Shown: positions 16,084-26,429 of the stretch, one piece after another
Layout: every line of letters starts with the position of its first letter
Position numbering within the stretch: position 1 is the stretch's first letter
Assembly (NCBI RefSeq): GCF_005221385.1
Contig: NZ_CP039904.1
Coordinates: 310,001 to 374,000 of the forward strand
Length of the DNA stretch: 64,000 bases
Direction of reading: 5' to 3'
Origin: Agrobacterium tumefaciens
GTDB lineage: Bacteria > Pseudomonadota > Alphaproteobacteria > Rhizobiales > Rhizobiaceae
Translations under genes and position numbers: made by a program
Notes under the pieces: model-generated
The model's database searches: none
The model's input: the letters and a program-made list of their open reading frames with translations, nothing else
Told to the model about the DNA's origin: nothing

Positions 16084-16225
16084 TTTCGAAAATCGGGACG
16101 CGCTCGAATTTCGGCCGTCAACACGCCACAATTCATTCAGCACCCGTTCAGCAGCGGCGCTATATTTCTTTAACCATCGAATTTGCAACTGGCAGCGCCC
16201 CTGCCGTTCTGGATGGAAAAAGACC

Positions 16226-16729
16226 ATGTCGTCCTTTGCAGCTAAAACCGTTCTGGCCGTCGCCGTTGCCGCCGCGACCATCGTTCCTTTCAACACCGCG
16301 TCTGCCGACGACTGGGGCCGCCGTGACCGCCGCGACGCCGCCATTCTGGGTGGCGTACTTGGCCTTGCCGCCGGTGTCGCCGTCGGCTCCGCCCTTTCCC
16401 GCCCGGCACCGGTGGATGATGAGCGCGTCTACATCGACCCGCCGCGCCGTTATGAGCCGAGCTATGTCTATGATGAGCCGGATTACCAGGAATACCGGCC
16501 GCAGCCGGTCTACCGCCCCGCACCCGTCTATCGTCCGGCACCGGTCTATCGCCCGCAGCCGGTTTATGACAGCCGCCCGGTCTATGGCCAGCGCGCCACC
16601 TATCGCACCATCGAGCCGTGGACCAACGCCTGGTACGACTATTGCTCGCAGCGCTACCGGAGCTTCAACACACGCACCGGCACCTACACGGATTATGACG
16701 GCCAGCGTCATTTCTGCGTCGCGGGCTAA
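16226..16729 (+). CDS. BA14K family protein
   Basis: The 167-residue secreted protein has a signal peptide (to about residue 26, cleavage after TASA) and a short glycine/alanine membrane-like segment (GVLGLAAGVAVGSAL). A Tyr-Pro-rich repeat follows, with tandem copies of YRPAPV and YRPQPV. The C-terminal BA14K domain reads WYDYCSQRYRSFNTRTGTYTDYDG, followed by a final Cys. BA14K proteins are small envelope proteins first described as a Brucella antigen with lectin-like activity. It stands alone, with its own leader region after the dadA hairpin. The function in this organism is unknown. Confidence 0.88.
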   Translation: MSSFAAKTVLAVAVAAATIVPFNTASADDWGRRDRRDAAILGGVLGLAAGVAVGSALSRPAPVDDERVYIDPPRRYEPSYVYDEPDYQEYRPQPVYRPAPVYRPAPVYRPQPVYDSRPVYGQRATYRTIEPWTNAWYDYCSQRYRSFNTRTGTYTDYDGQRHFCVAG

Positions 16730-16807
16730 TCGCGACAGCGGCTTCCAGCAGAAGCGACAGCAGAGAGGCTGAGCCTGATACTGGCGATGCGCGCCAACGT
16801 CTCCTCC

Positions 16808-16881
16808 GTCATCCTCGCCCTTGAGGCGAGGATCCACACTTTCGAGCGCCAATGGATCCTCGCCTCAAGGTCGAGGATGAC
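16808..16881. repeat. Intergenic palindromic repeat
   Basis: Inverted arms GTCATCCTCG(C)CCTTGAGGC GAGGATCCA (16808-16836) and TGGATCCTCGCCTCAAGG TCGAGGATGAC (16853-16881) can pair over nearly their whole length, with a 16-base spacer. It lies between the convergent BA14K and dctD genes. This is a different palindrome from the one after thiD, and of a kind common in Rhizobiales intergenic regions. Confidence 0.75.
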
Positions 16882-16931
16882 ACCGAGGGTGGGAAAGCCA
16901 CCCAAAGCGTTGCGGCTCTTTCACGCCCCCT

Positions 16932-18287
16932 TCAGTTCTTCACATAATCCGCCCGGTTGATACCGTGGCGTTGCAGCTTGTCGTAAAAGGTTTTGCGGGC
17001 AATGCCGAGCGTCGCGATTGTCTCCGCCACATCCCCATTCGACTGCACCAGCGTTTCGCGAATGATCCGCGCCTCGATCGCATCCATACGCTCGGGCAAG
17101 GTGCCGGACGCGGGAATGGCAGTCTGCGCAACAGGTGCGGCGGCCGCTTCCGTTTCCAGCCCCAGAACCACTCTTTCGGCGAAATGCCCGAGTTCGCGTA
17201 CATTGCCCGGCCAGTCATGCTCCTGAAGCCGGCGGGAAATGCCGGCGCTGATCTGCGGCACGGCCATGTTGAAACGGTTGGCGGCCTTGGTGACGAAGTG
17301 GGAAAACAGCAGCGGAATATCCGCCTTGCGCTCCCGTAACGGCGGGATCGACAGCGTCACCACATTCAGCCGATAATAAAGATCCTCGCGAAAAGTACCG
17401 CGCTCAGTCGGATCACCGAGATCGACCTTGGCCGCCGCTACCACGCGGATATCGACCGGCCGTTCCTCGTTTGAACCCAGTGGCGAGACCTCGCGCATTT
17501 CCAGCACGCGCAGCATCTTCACCTGCACGGCAAGCGGCATGCTTTCGATCTCGTCCAGAAACAGCGTGCCGCCGCTCGAATGTTCGATGCGGCCGACGCG
17601 CTTCTTCTGAGCGCCGGTAAAAGCGCCCGGCTCGTGGCCGAAAAGCTCGCTTTCGATCACCGTTTCCGGTAATGCGCCGCAATTAAGAGCCACGAAATTA
17701 CCCCTGGAGCGCTTTTTACTCCAGCGGTGAAGCGCCGTTGCCACCACCTCCTTGCCGCTACCCGTCTCGCCTGCCACCAGCACGTCCACATCCGTATCGG
17801 CAATGTGCCTGAGCGTGGTGCGCAGGCGCTCCATGGCCGGCGTCTGGCCGATCAGCGGCAGATCGTCCTCCGCCTGCCCAGCGGCCCGACGAAGCGCACG
17901 GTTTTCCAATACCAACCGGCGCTTTTCCAGCGCCCGGCGGGCACTTTCCACCATGCGTTCGGCCGGAAAGGGCTTGGCGATGAAATCATAGGCGCCGTTG
18001 TGCAGCGCATCGACCGCCATCGGCACATCGCCGTGGCCGGTAATGAGGATAACCGGCAGATCCGCATCGATCTTGCGGACATGGTCGAAAAATTCGAGTC
18101 CGGTCATGCCGGGCATACGCACATCGGTGATGACGACCCCGTCGAAATCCTCGTTCAATGCCGCAAGCGCCTGCTCGGCACGGGAAAATGAGGTGACCGG
18201 CAATCCGTCGAGTTCCAGCGTCTGCACCATCGCCTTGCGCAGCTGGGAATCGTCGTCCACCAGGAATATGGTTCCATCCACCGTCAT
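16932..18287 (-). CDS. dctD: C4-dicarboxylate response regulator, sigma-54 activator
   Basis: The 451-residue NtrC-class protein has three parts. The receiver domain has its phospho-acceptor Asp in [14 protein letters not shown]. The AAA+ domain has Walker A GETGSGKE, the sigma-54 contact loop GAFTGA and Walker [12 protein letters not shown]-terminal Fis-type helix-turn-helix ([21 protein letters not shown]) binds DNA. It starts 1 bp after the end of dctB. With DctB it activates dctA from the sigma-54 promoter at 20263. Confidence 0.96.
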   Translation of the reverse strand: MTVDGTIFLVDDDSQLRKAMVQTLELDGLPVTSFSRAEQALAALNEDFDGVVITDVRMPGMTGLEFFDHVRKIDADLPVILITGHGDVPMAVDALHNGAYDFIAKPFPAERMVESARRALEKRRLVLENRALRRAAGQAEDDLPLIGQTPAMERLRTTLRHIADTDVDVLVAGETGSGKEVVATALHRWSKKRSRGNFVALNCGALPETVIESELFGHEPGAFTGAQKKRVGRIEHSSGGTLFLDEIESMPLAVQVKMLRVLEMREVSPLGSNEERPVDIRVVAAAKVDLGDPTERGTFREDLYYRLNVVTLSIPPLRERKADIPLLFSHFVTKAANRFNMAVPQISAGISRRLQEHDWPGNVRELGHFAERVVLGLETEAAAAPVAQTAIPASGTLPERMDAIEARIIRETLVQSNGDVAETIATLGIARKTFYDKLQRHGINRADYVKN

Positions 18288-18288
18288 G

Positions 18289-20130
18289 TCATGCTCGCTT
18301 CAGATATACGGAAAAAGACGTGCCCGCTTCGCTGCTCGTTACTTCGATACGTCCGCCATAGTCCGAGGCGATGTCGTTGGAGATGACGAGACCGAGGCCG
18401 AGGCCGCTTTCCTTGGAGGTATTGAAGGGTGAAAAAAGCTGGGCGCGGATGTCTTGCGGAATACCCCCGCCATTGTCGCTGACGGAAAGTACCACCATGC
18501 CGCCCTCCTCCCGCACACGCACCTCAACGCGGGCTTCGCCAATCTCTTCCGTGGCTTCCAGCGCATTTTGCAGAAGGTTGATGAGGATTTGCTCCAGCCG
18601 GATGCGGCTGCCGAGCACTTTCAAATCCTGATCCGGCACGACGATATCCAGCGCGTCCATCTGCCCGGAAAAACGACTGCGCAACAGCATGACCGCGCCT
18701 TCGATGACCAGCTTGAGGCTGACCGGCTCGGCGGCGGTGCGGCCCTTGCGGGCCAATATTTTCAGGTCACCGGTAATCGTGCCGATGCGCTCTGTCAGGG
18801 CGGCGATGTTTTCGAGATTCTCGGTCGCCTCGGACATGCGGTCGCGTTTCAGCAGGGTGCGGGCATTGTCGGCAAAGGCGCGGATGGTCGCCACGGGCTG
18901 GTTGATCTCATGCGCCACGCCCGCCGCAACCTGCCCCAGAATGGAAAGGCGGTTAGCCTGCACCAACTCATGCTGCACATTGCGCAACTCGCCTGTTGTC
19001 TTTTCATGCAGGGCGATTTCAGCCTGCAGATGGTCGCGGGTCTTCGTCAGGTCGCGGGTCCGCTCCTGCACCTTCATTTCCAGCTCGGTGCGGGCGCGCT
19101 GCTCCTCTTCCTTTTCCTTCAGCGCCTTGTGTCTGCGCCACAGCCACAGGGCCGAAAGACCCATCAGCGGCATCAGCGTCGCCAGCGCCACAACCCGGCC
19201 CTCGCGGATGGCGGCGTTCAACGCAGGGGCTACGGGTTGCAGGTAATGCAGGGTCCAGGAGGTGGTCGGCACCGGCATTTCCAGCTGCAGATAATCACCG
19301 CGCTCCCGCCCCGGTTCATCGACATGGATAAGCGGAACATCATCGCCCGATGAGCGGGCTGCCCGGAACGGCAGGATCGCCAGCGCCTCATTGCCGAATT
19401 GCAGGCTTTCGGAAATGACCTTTCGCCGCACCTCGTCAATTGGAGCAACGGTCTTGAAGCGCCATTCCGGCACGCTCGTCATCAGCACGACGCCGTTTCT
19501 GTCGACCACATAGACCGGCTTGCCGCCAATGTTCCAGTCCGATTCCAGACGGTTGAATTCCACCTTGGCGATGACAACGCCGAGCGGCCTTCCGTCCGCC
19601 GCATCGATACGGCGGGAGATATAAAGACCGGGCCGGCGGCTGACATTGCCGAGCGCATAATGTTCGGACATGCCGGTCTTCATCGCTGCCTGAAAATATT
19701 CGCGGAACGCGTAGTTGGAACCGACGAAGCTGTCCTCCTCCCGCCAGTTGCTGGAGGCGATGGTCAGACCGGTCGGCCCGGTCACATAGATGACCGACGA
19801 CTGCGTGCCTTCGATCAGCCCCTCCAGCTTGCGGTTCAGCCGGTCGACGGCGACGTCGTCACCGCCATCCAGCGCGGTAGAAAGGTCGGGATCGCCTGAC
19901 AGAACCAGTGGAATGGCCCGCGGCCGCTCCAGCGCGACATTCAGCAACGCAATCTTCAGTTCGGCATCGGTTGAAGCCTCGAAACCCGCCGTTCGCATTG
20001 CCTGGTGACGGGCGAATTCATCGGCCACCAGCAGGGCACCAAGACTGACGAGCAGCCACAGGCCAGCCAGCGCCAGCCATTGCGCGCGACGTTTCGCCTG
20101 AGAATGAGGTGCCTGATCCTGATAGGTCAT
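18289..20130 (-). CDS. dctB: C4-dicarboxylate sensor histidine kinase
   Basis: The 613-residue membrane sensor has a first membrane helix at about 17-36, a large periplasmic tandem-PAS sensor (about 40-290) and a second helix near 300-325. A coiled-coil linker follows. The His box is [23 protein letters not shown] and the ATPase has N, G1 and G2 boxes ([31 protein letters not shown]). It senses external succinate, fumarate and malate and phosphorylates DctD. It is divergent from dctA, the classic rhizobial arrangement. Confidence 0.96.
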   Translation of the reverse strand: MTYQDQAPHSQAKRRAQWLALAGLWLLVSLGALLVADEFARHQAMRTAGFEASTDAELKIALLNVALERPRAIPLVLSGDPDLSTALDGGDDVAVDRLNRKLEGLIEGTQSSVIYVTGPTGLTIASSNWREEDSFVGSNYAFREYFQAAMKTGMSEHYALGNVSRRPGLYISRRIDAADGRPLGVVIAKVEFNRLESDWNIGGKPVYVVDRNGVVLMTSVPEWRFKTVAPIDEVRRKVISESLQFGNEALAILPFRAARSSGDDVPLIHVDEPGRERGDYLQLEMPVPTTSWTLHYLQPVAPALNAAIREGRVVALATLMPLMGLSALWLWRRHKALKEKEEEQRARTELEMKVQERTRDLTKTRDHLQAEIALHEKTTGELRNVQHELVQANRLSILGQVAAGVAHEINQPVATIRAFADNARTLLKRDRMSEATENLENIAALTERIGTITGDLKILARKGRTAAEPVSLKLVIEGAVMLLRSRFSGQMDALDIVVPDQDLKVLGSRIRLEQILINLLQNALEATEEIGEARVEVRVREEGGMVVLSVSDNGGGIPQDIRAQLFSPFNTSKESGLGLGLVISNDIASDYGGRIEVTSSEAGTSFSVYLKRA

Positions 20131-20137
20131 GCGCTAA

Positions 20138-20190
20138 TTGTGCGGTTTTACACACAGATCGCAAGAGAATTTGTCCGGAATTCCGCACAA
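20138..20190 (+). promoter_or_regulatory. Tandem DctD upstream activator sites
   Basis: Two 20-bp dyads, TTGTGCGGTTTTACACACAG (20138-20157) and TTGTCCGGAATTCCGCACAA (20171-20190), match the TTGTGCGGNNTTCCGCACAA pattern of rhizobial DctD enhancer sites. The second is nearly perfect and the first weaker. They lie about 75-125 bp upstream of the sigma-54 promoter of dctA and next to the dctB start, so they could influence both directions. Confidence 0.8.
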
Positions 20191-20262
20191 ATGCCTGTGA
20201 GCCGGCAAAGCGTCAATAAAAAGTACTTTTTAAATCAGTCAGTTACATCAAATAAGCAAGTC

Positions 20263-20278
20263 TGGCATGCGTATTGCA
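20263..20278 (+). promoter_or_regulatory. Sigma-54 promoter of dctA
   Basis: TGGCATGCGTATTGCA matches the -24/-12 consensus TGGCAC-N5-TTGCA, with the GG and GC elements at the required 10-bp spacing. It lies about 90 bp before the dctA start and downstream of two DctD dyads, as in other rhizobia. Confidence 0.92.
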
Positions 20279-20366
20279 CATGACTCCGCAATCGGCGCGA
20301 AGCCGTCAACGACACGGCGATCCCGGGAGGCCAATAAAGGCAGGGTGAGGCCGAGGAGGAAAAAAC

Positions 20367-21716
20367 ATGATCGATAGCACAGCCGTGGCCGCAGGCCACG
20401 CCAAGCAGCCATTTTACAAGCACCTGTATTTCCAGGTTCTGGTCGCCATCATCGCCGGTATCGCGCTTGGCCATTTCTATCCGACCTTCGGTGAGCAGCT
20501 GAAGCCGCTCGGCGACGGCTTCATCCGCCTCGTCAAGATGATCATCGCTCCCGTCATCTTCCTCACCGTCGCAACCGGCATCGCCGGCATGAACGACATG
20601 AAGAAGGTTGGGCGCGTGGCCGGCAAGGCCATGATCTACTTCCTGGTGTTCTCCACCCTCGCGCTCGTTGTCGGCCTCATCGTCGCCAATACCGTGCAGC
20701 CGGGCGCCGGCATGAACATCGATCCTTCCACGCTGGATGCCAAGGCCGTCGCGACCTATGCCGACAAGGCCCATGAGCAGACCATCACCGGCTTCCTGAT
20801 GAACATCATCCCGACGACCATCGTCGGCGCATTTGCCAGCGGTGACATTCTGCAGGTGCTGTTCTTCTCGGTTCTGTTCGGCATCGCGCTCGGCATCGTC
20901 GGCGAAAAGGGCAAGCCCGTCACCGATTTCATGCATGCCATGATGTATCCGATCTTCAAGCTGGTCGCGATCCTGATGAAGGCCGCCCCCATCGGCGCTT
21001 TCGGCGCCATGGCATTCACCATCGGCAAATACGGCATCTCGTCCGTCACCAACCTCGCAATGCTGATCGGCACCTTCTACATCACATCGGCCTTGTTCGT
21101 GTTCGTGGTCCTCGGTGCCGTCTGCCGCTACAACGGCTTCTCAATCGTCGCGCTCATCCGCTACATCAAGGAAGAACTGCTGCTGGTTCTCGGCACCTCG
21201 TCTTCGGAAGCCGCTTTGCCGGGCCTGATGAGCAAGATGGAAAAAGCTGGCTGCAAGCGCTCCGTCGTCGGCCTCGTCATTCCCACCGGTTACTCCTTCA
21301 ACCTTGACGGCACCAACATCTACATGACGCTGGCGGCGCTCTTCATCGCGCAGGCAACCGGTATCCACCTGTCCTTCGGTGAACAGATCCTGCTGCTGCT
21401 CGTCGCCATGCTCTCCTCCAAGGGTGCGGCCGGCATCACCGGCGCTGGCTTCATCACGCTCGCCGCAACGCTCTCGGTCGTGCCTTCCGTTCCGGTTGCC
21501 GGCATGGCGCTGATCCTCGGCATCGACCGCTTCATGTCGGAATGCCGCGCGCTCACCAACTTCGTTGGCAACGCCGTCGCCACCATCGTCGTCGCTCGCT
21601 GGGAAGGCGAACTGGATCAGGAGCAGCTTGCCCGCGTGCTCAGCGGTCAGGAAGAAATCTCCGGTATCGCGGATGTGGATACGGCACTGCCGGCATCGGT
21701 TCAGCCCGCCGAATAA
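20367..21716 (+). CDS. dctA: C4-dicarboxylate/proton-sodium symporter
   Basis: The 449-residue inner-membrane transporter is of the DAACS (glutamate/dicarboxylate symporter) family. The early motif [20 protein letters not shown], the serine-rich re-entrant loop [16 protein letters not shown] and the substrate motif [14 protein letters not shown] are all present. It takes up succinate, malate and fumarate. The ATG at 20367 follows GAGGAGGA. Expression is predicted to depend on DctB/DctD and sigma-54. Confidence 0.97.
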   Translation: MIDSTAVAAGHAKQPFYKHLYFQVLVAIIAGIALGHFYPTFGEQLKPLGDGFIRLVKMIIAPVIFLTVATGIAGMNDMKKVGRVAGKAMIYFLVFSTLALVVGLIVANTVQPGAGMNIDPSTLDAKAVATYADKAHEQTITGFLMNIIPTTIVGAFASGDILQVLFFSVLFGIALGIVGEKGKPVTDFMHAMMYPIFKLVAILMKAAPIGAFGAMAFTIGKYGISSVTNLAMLIGTFYITSALFVFVVLGAVCRYNGFSIVALIRYIKEELLLVLGTSSSEAALPGLMSKMEKAGCKRSVVGLVIPTGYSFNLDGTNIYMTLAALFIAQATGIHLSFGEQILLLLVAMLSSKGAAGITGAGFITLAATLSVVPSVPVAGMALILGIDRFMSECRALTNFVGNAVATIVVARWEGELDQEQLARVLSGQEEISGIADVDTALPASVQPAE

Positions 21717-21771
21717 TACGACCTCCCAAGGTCCGGCCTGTCCCGGCTCCGTCCGGACAGGCTCTTACATG

Positions 21772-21804
21772 AAGGCCGGCGCATCGTGATCGATGCGCCG
21801 GCCT
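21772..21804 (+). terminator. Strong hairpin after dctA
   Basis: A long near-perfect stem AAGGCCGGCGCATC / GATGCGCCGGCCTT flanks GTGATC, 55 bp after the dctA stop. A second hairpin, GCCTGTCC / GGACAGGC, lies at 21736-21762. Together they are likely to end dctA transcription before the EamA gene. Confidence 0.65.
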
Positions 21805-21899
21805 TCCACGTTCAGATACAGCAGTGAAAACAGTTCTTATCGCCGGGCAGATGCTGTAGAGCCAGACGGGACCGAATGGATGAACGGAGTCGGCATCAC

Positions 21900-22337
21900 A
21901 TGAAGAACCTGTTTCTGGCCTGGCAATTCTGGGCGCTGCTCTCGGCGGCTTTTGCGGCGCTTACCGCCATTTTTGCGAAGATCGGCATAGAAAACGTCAA
22001 CTCCGATTTCGCCACCTTCATCCGCACCATCGTCATCCTCGCCGCCGCCGGCCTGATGGTTTACATCACCGGCAACTGGCAGCAGCCCTCCACCATTTCC
22101 GGGCGCACCTGGTTGTTCCTCGTGCTTTCGGGTTTGGCGACCGGCGCATCGTGGATATGTTATTTCCGGGCACTGAAAATCGGCGATGCCGCCCGCGTCG
22201 CCCCCATCGATAAGCTGAGCGTCGTGTTCGTCGCCGTCTTTGCTGTGCTGTTTCTGGGGGAAAGGCTGTCGTTGCCCAATTGGCTCGGCGTCGTCCTGAT
22301 CGCCTGTGGTGCGGTGCTCGTCGCCTACAGGGGATAG
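21900..22337 (+). CDS. EamA-domain membrane protein (half-size DMT family)
   Basis: The 145-residue protein has a single EamA domain with about five membrane helices: WALLSAAFAALTAIFAKIG near the start, and FVAVFAVLFLGERLSLPNWLGVVLIACGAVLV at the end. This is half the size of ten-helix drug/metabolite transporters, so it probably works as a dimer. I chose the ATG at 21900 for the GGAG ten bases upstream; an in-frame ATG at 21876 lacks one. Substrate unknown. A 7-bp stem (GCCGAGC/GCTCGGC) follows the stop. Confidence 0.8.
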   Translation: MKNLFLAWQFWALLSAAFAALTAIFAKIGIENVNSDFATFIRTIVILAAAGLMVYITGNWQQPSTISGRTWLFLVLSGLATGASWICYFRALKIGDAARVAPIDKLSVVFVAVFAVLFLGERLSLPNWLGVVLIACGAVLVAYRG

Positions 22338-22381
22338 GCCAGCCGAGCAGGAACGCTCGGCCAGCACAATCGATAAAGTCG

Positions 22382-23734
22382 TCAGCCGCGGGCGGCCGCG
22401 ACCTTGTCGAGTCCGCGTTTCACGCCAGCGAACAGCTCATCCAGCTGCTCCGCCGTGATGATCAGTGGCGGGCAGAAGCAGATGGATTCACCGATCGGCC
22501 GAGTGATGACACCCTCCTCTTCGATGGCGGCGGCAATGGCGAGCGTCGTATCCCCGGCCTTCAGGCCTTCCCATGGCTTCACCTCCAGCGCCCCAAGGAG
22601 ACCGACACCACGCGAGGAATGAATGAGCGGGTGATCGGCAAGCGCCTTCAGATGATCGAGAAATTTGCCCTCCAGCCGGGCGACATTGCCGACCAGATCA
22701 CGCTCCTGAATGATCTTCAGGTTTTCCAGCCCCACCGCAGTCGCGACTGGGTGACCGGAGGCGGTGTAACCATGGCCGAAGGAGCCGATCCGGTCGGACT
22801 CGTCGGCAATCGGCTGGTAAAAACTGTCATTCATGATGATCGCCGAAAGCGGCATGTAGGACGACGAGATCTGCTTGGAAACGACAAGCACATCCGGCTT
22901 GATGCCATAGGTCTCGCAGGCAAACATCTTGCCGGTGCGGCCAAAACCGCAGATCACCTCGTCAACGACAAGCAGAATGTCGTATTTCTTCAGGATCGCC
23001 TGCACGCCTTCCCAGTATCCTTCCGGCGGCAGGAGAACCCCACCGGCGCCCATCACCGGCTCGCCCCAGAAGGCGGCGACGGTTTCGGGGCCTTCGCGAA
23101 GGATCAGGTCTTCCAGCTCCTTCAGGATACGCGTGGTGAAATCCGCCTCGCTTTCGCCATCCTTGCCGAAATGCACATAGGAGGGGCAAGCGGTATGCAG
23201 CATACGGTCCAGCGGCAGGTCGAAGCTTTCATGGTTGCGCGGCAGGCCGGTGATCGAAGCGGACGCGATGGTCACGCCATGATAACCCTTGATGCGGCCG
23301 ATGATCTTTTTCTTGTCCTTTTTGCCCAGCGCGTTCGAGCGATACCAAACCATCTTGGCGACCAGATCATTCGCCTCGGAACCGGACGACGTGAAGTGCA
23401 CCTTCGACATCGGCACCGGCGAAAGCTCGATCAGCAATTCGGCGAGATCAACGGATGGGCCATGCGTCTTGTAAGAGAACGTGTGGTAATAGGGCAGCTT
23501 CTGCATCTGCTTCGTTGCGGCATCCACCAGCCGCTGTTCACCAAAACCGAGCGCCACCGACCACAGCCCCGCCATCGCCTCGATGTAACGCTTGCCGCTA
23601 CTGTCGGTGACATAGATGCCCTCACCGCTTTCGATCACCAGACCGCCGGTCTTTTCGAATTTGCGCAGGTTGACGTTCGGGTGCATCTGATAGGCGATAT
23701 CGCGTGCCTCGACGGAATTCGGCAGAATGGTCAT
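22382..23734 (-). CDS. Class III aminotransferase (omega-amino acid type)
   Basis: The 450-residue fold-type I PLP aminotransferase has AMAGLWSVALGFGE near residue 55, the GSEAND phosphate-binding turn and the VVDEVICGFGRTGKMFACE motif, whose Asp pairs with the PLP nitrogen. The PLP lysine is in VVSKQISSSYMPLSA. Such enzymes move amino groups from omega-amines or omega-amino acids to pyruvate. The true start is the ATG at 23734 (MTILPNSVEARD); the frame stays open further upstream only by chance. It lies 37 bp downstream of an SDR gene in the same orientation. The exact substrate cannot be told. Confidence 0.9.
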   Translation of the reverse strand: MTILPNSVEARDIAYQMHPNVNLRKFEKTGGLVIESGEGIYVTDSSGKRYIEAMAGLWSVALGFGEQRLVDAATKQMQKLPYYHTFSYKTHGPSVDLAELLIELSPVPMSKVHFTSSGSEANDLVAKMVWYRSNALGKKDKKKIIGRIKGYHGVTIASASITGLPRNHESFDLPLDRMLHTACPSYVHFGKDGESEADFTTRILKELEDLILREGPETVAAFWGEPVMGAGGVLLPPEGYWEGVQAILKKYDILLVVDEVICGFGRTGKMFACETYGIKPDVLVVSKQISSSYMPLSAIIMNDSFYQPIADESDRIGSFGHGYTASGHPVATAVGLENLKIIQERDLVGNVARLEGKFLDHLKALADHPLIHSSRGVGLLGALEVKPWEGLKAGDTTLAIAAAIEEEGVITRPIGESICFCPPLIITAEQLDELFAGVKRGLDKVAAARG

Positions 23735-23771
23735 CGATAAAGGCTCCGTTCGGTTGGATGGGCTTGAAGCG

Positions 23772-24491
23772 TCAGACGTGCTGGCCGCCATTGATGTGAA
23801 TTTCCGCGCCGTTAATGTAGCTCGACTGGTCCGAGCAGAGGAAATAGATGGTCTGCGCCACCTCCGCCGTGGTGCCAAGCCGGCCGAGCGGCACCTGGGC
23901 TTCAACCAACTCCGCCGTTCCGGGGGAGAGGATGGCGGTGTTGATCTCGCCCGGCGCAATGGCATTGGCGCGCACGCCGCGCGGGCCGAATTCATGCGCC
24001 AGTTCCCGCGTCAGCGCCGCAAGCGCTGCCTTCGAGGTGGCATAGGCCACACCGGCGAAAGGATGCACGCGTGAGCCGACAATCGAGGTGACATTGACGA
24101 TGGAGCCTTTCGCGGCCTCCAGTTCCGGCAAAAGCGCCGTTGAAACGAGGTTGACGTTGAGTACCCGCGTCCAGATGTCAGCCGTGGTATCCGCCACGCC
24201 AAGTCGGCTGCCGCCTTCGCCTTTCGGCGAAATCCCGGCATTATTGACGAGAGCCGCGAGCTTTCCCTCCGGCAGGCGCGAACGCACCTCGGCCGCCAGA
24301 TCTTCAATACCGGATAAATCCTCGAGATCGGCCTGGATATGGCTCTCCCGCGCCGATGGCCAGCGGCATTCCTCCGAGAATGGTTGCCGCGATACCGTGA
24401 GGATTCTCCAGCCCTTTTCCTGAAACAACTTGACGGTGGCGTGTCCTATTCCACGGCTGGCGCCGGTCAGAAGCATAAAAGGAACTGCCAT
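23772..24491 (-). CDS. SDR family oxidoreductase
   Basis: The 239-residue short-chain dehydrogenase has the cofactor motif TGASRGIG (residues 9-16), NNAG at the expected distance, a catalytic Ser in VNVTSIVGS and the YATSK catalytic Tyr/Lys motif. The C-terminal INGAEIHINGGQHV is the normal family ending. An uninterrupted frame continues about 2.4 kb upstream through celD and celE, but homology begins at MAVPFMLLTGAS (24491), so that is the start. It is in the same direction as the downstream aminotransferase, suggesting joint catabolism of one substrate. Confidence 0.9.
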   Translation of the reverse strand: MAVPFMLLTGASRGIGHATVKLFQEKGWRILTVSRQPFSEECRWPSARESHIQADLEDLSGIEDLAAEVRSRLPEGKLAALVNNAGISPKGEGGSRLGVADTTADIWTRVLNVNLVSTALLPELEAAKGSIVNVTSIVGSRVHPFAGVAYATSKAALAALTRELAHEFGPRGVRANAIAPGEINTAILSPGTAELVEAQVPLGRLGTTAEVAQTIYFLCSDQSSYINGAEIHINGGQHV

Positions 24492-24725
24492 ATGAGAACT
24501 CCCGTACCATGCGGACCGTTGAGCCGATCGAACATTCAGCCCGCATGTTAGAGAGTTACAACCGGTGGACAAGGGCTTTTTTGTCGCGGCGCACCAGCGG
24601 CAAACGCCCCACGGGCTAATCCCATTTGATGGGCGCCTTTCACCCGAAGGGAATATTTGAAGCCAGCCGTTTGCCCATAAAATGAAGCCTCCCGAATGTG
24701 TGATCTGTATTGGGAGGGGGCAAGA

Positions 24726-26372
24726 ATGCGTATCGACATCATCGACACCGACGCCGGTTTCGAGGCGATCCGGCAAAACTGGGAAGCGGTGTTCATGGCC
24801 GATCCCCATGCGCGGCATTTCCTCTCCTGGGGCTGGCTCAGGGATTATATGCCGCGCCGCAAGCGCTGGTTCATTCTGGCTCTGCGCGAACGCCCGGAAG
24901 GCTCGCCGTATGTGGCGTTTTTCCCGCTGCGCCTTGTCACCGAGCCGGATAAAAAAACCGGCCGCTTCCACGACAGCATCGTCATGGCCGGCAATGCGGC
25001 GGCGGATTACACCGGCTTCATCACCCTGCCGGATTATGAAAATCACGCCGTCGCCGGTTTCTGCTCCTACATTCGCCAGCAGAACTGGACCGAACTCAAG
25101 CTCGATTACCTCTCCGGCCCGCCGCAACGGCACAGTGCGATGATCCGTGCGCTTCAGGGGCCGCTTGTCATGTTCCGCGACAACATGCCGACCAACCCCT
25201 ATAACATCAACAATTGCATCTGCCCGGTCGTCAGCCTGCCGGACACTTTCGACGGCTATCTCGACAGCCATATGAGCAGCCAGACCCGCCAGAAGCTCAG
25301 GCGCTTTCTGCGGAAAGTGGAGGGCGACGATGAATATCGCATCACTTTCGCAACGAAAGAAACGATCAAACGGGACATGGACATCCTGTTCGACTTCTGG
25401 CGCATCCGCTGGGCGCCGCATAAGGGCAAGGAACGCACGGAACTGCTGATCGGCGCAACACGGCAGATGCTGATGGATGTCTATATCCGTGGCGATCTGG
25501 AAGTGCCTGTCCTGTGGTTCGGCGACCAGCCGCTGGGCGCGCTTGCCAACATCATCGACCGGCAGAAAAAGTCGGTGCTGTTCTACATCACCGGCCGCGA
25601 CGAAAACTGGAAGACCCCCTCGCCCGGCCTCGTGCTGCACGGGCACTGCATCCGCAGGGCAATCGAGCAGGGTTTCAAAACCTATGACTTCCTGCGCGGC
25701 AACGAGCCGTATAAATATTTCTTCGGGCCGGAAGAGCAGAAGCTCAGCTGCACGCTGTTCCGCACCCGCTCGGGCGACAATCTCGGCGGCACGCTGCATC
25801 CGCGCAGTATCCGTTTCGTCTATGAACAGGGCCTCAAATTTTACAAGTCCGGCAGTAAACCGGCCGCCAACATCGCCTTCACCCAGGTATTGGCGGCAGC
25901 GCCCGACCATTCCGGCGCGCAGTTTGGTCTCGCCAACCTGACTTTCGACCGGGGTGAGTTTCGGGAGGCGGAAATCGCCTTTCTGGCGCTTCTTGCCAGC
26001 GGTCAGGACCCGGTTCTGCTCTGGATGCGCATCGGTGAGGCGCGGCTGGCGCAACAACATTACCATGAGGCATCCGAGGCCTTCCGACAGGTGACCAATC
26101 GCGCTCCGTTCCACCGCGAGGCGCTCTATAAATGCGCCGTCGCCCTCATCGCCGCCGAAAGAGCGATGGAAGGTGCTGAAATCCTCGACAGGCTGCAGCA
26201 CTATCATTCGGACGACGCCGCGCATCTGGAATATGCCGAGAAAGCACGCGCGGCCCTTGCACGGCTGGAACTGGCCAAACCAAAGACCGCTATGCCTGCC
26301 GATGTCATCACCCTTGCCGCCAAGCCCAAGACAACGGGCAAACGCTGGCACCCGCCAAAGGTTTTGCATTGA
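24726..26372 (+). CDS. celD: Cellulose-locus acetyltransferase with TPR tail (CelD/BcsL type)
   Basis: The 548-residue protein has a FemAB/BioF2-like GNAT acetyltransferase region at about residues 1-350, with FLRGNEPYKYFFGPEEQKL near its end. A C-terminal stretch of TPR-like helices follows (about 365-510: AFTQVLAAAPDHSGAQFGLANLTFDRG and similar). CelD is genetically required for cellulose synthesis in Agrobacterium, and the family is called BcsL in bacterial cellulose nomenclature. The start at 24726 has a GGAGGG just upstream. celE follows after 57 bp. The reaction has not been established; a role in acyl transfer during polymer synthesis is a proposal. Confidence 0.85.
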   Translation: MRIDIIDTDAGFEAIRQNWEAVFMADPHARHFLSWGWLRDYMPRRKRWFILALRERPEGSPYVAFFPLRLVTEPDKKTGRFHDSIVMAGNAAADYTGFITLPDYENHAVAGFCSYIRQQNWTELKLDYLSGPPQRHSAMIRALQGPLVMFRDNMPTNPYNINNCICPVVSLPDTFDGYLDSHMSSQTRQKLRRFLRKVEGDDEYRITFATKETIKRDMDILFDFWRIRWAPHKGKERTELLIGATRQMLMDVYIRGDLEVPVLWFGDQPLGALANIIDRQKKSVLFYITGRDENWKTPSPGLVLHGHCIRRAIEQGFKTYDFLRGNEPYKYFFGPEEQKLSCTLFRTRSGDNLGGTLHPRSIRFVYEQGLKFYKSGSKPAANIAFTQVLAAAPDHSGAQFGLANLTFDRGEFREAEIAFLALLASGQDPVLLWMRIGEARLAQQHYHEASEAFRQVTNRAPFHREALYKCAVALIAAERAMEGAEILDRLQHYHSDDAAHLEYAEKARAALARLELAKPKTAMPADVITLAAKPKTTGKRWHPPKVLH

Positions 26373-26429
26373 AGGCGATGATCTGTAAGTTGCGTATGGG
26401 AAAGCCGACCGCAACTTACAGGGATTTTT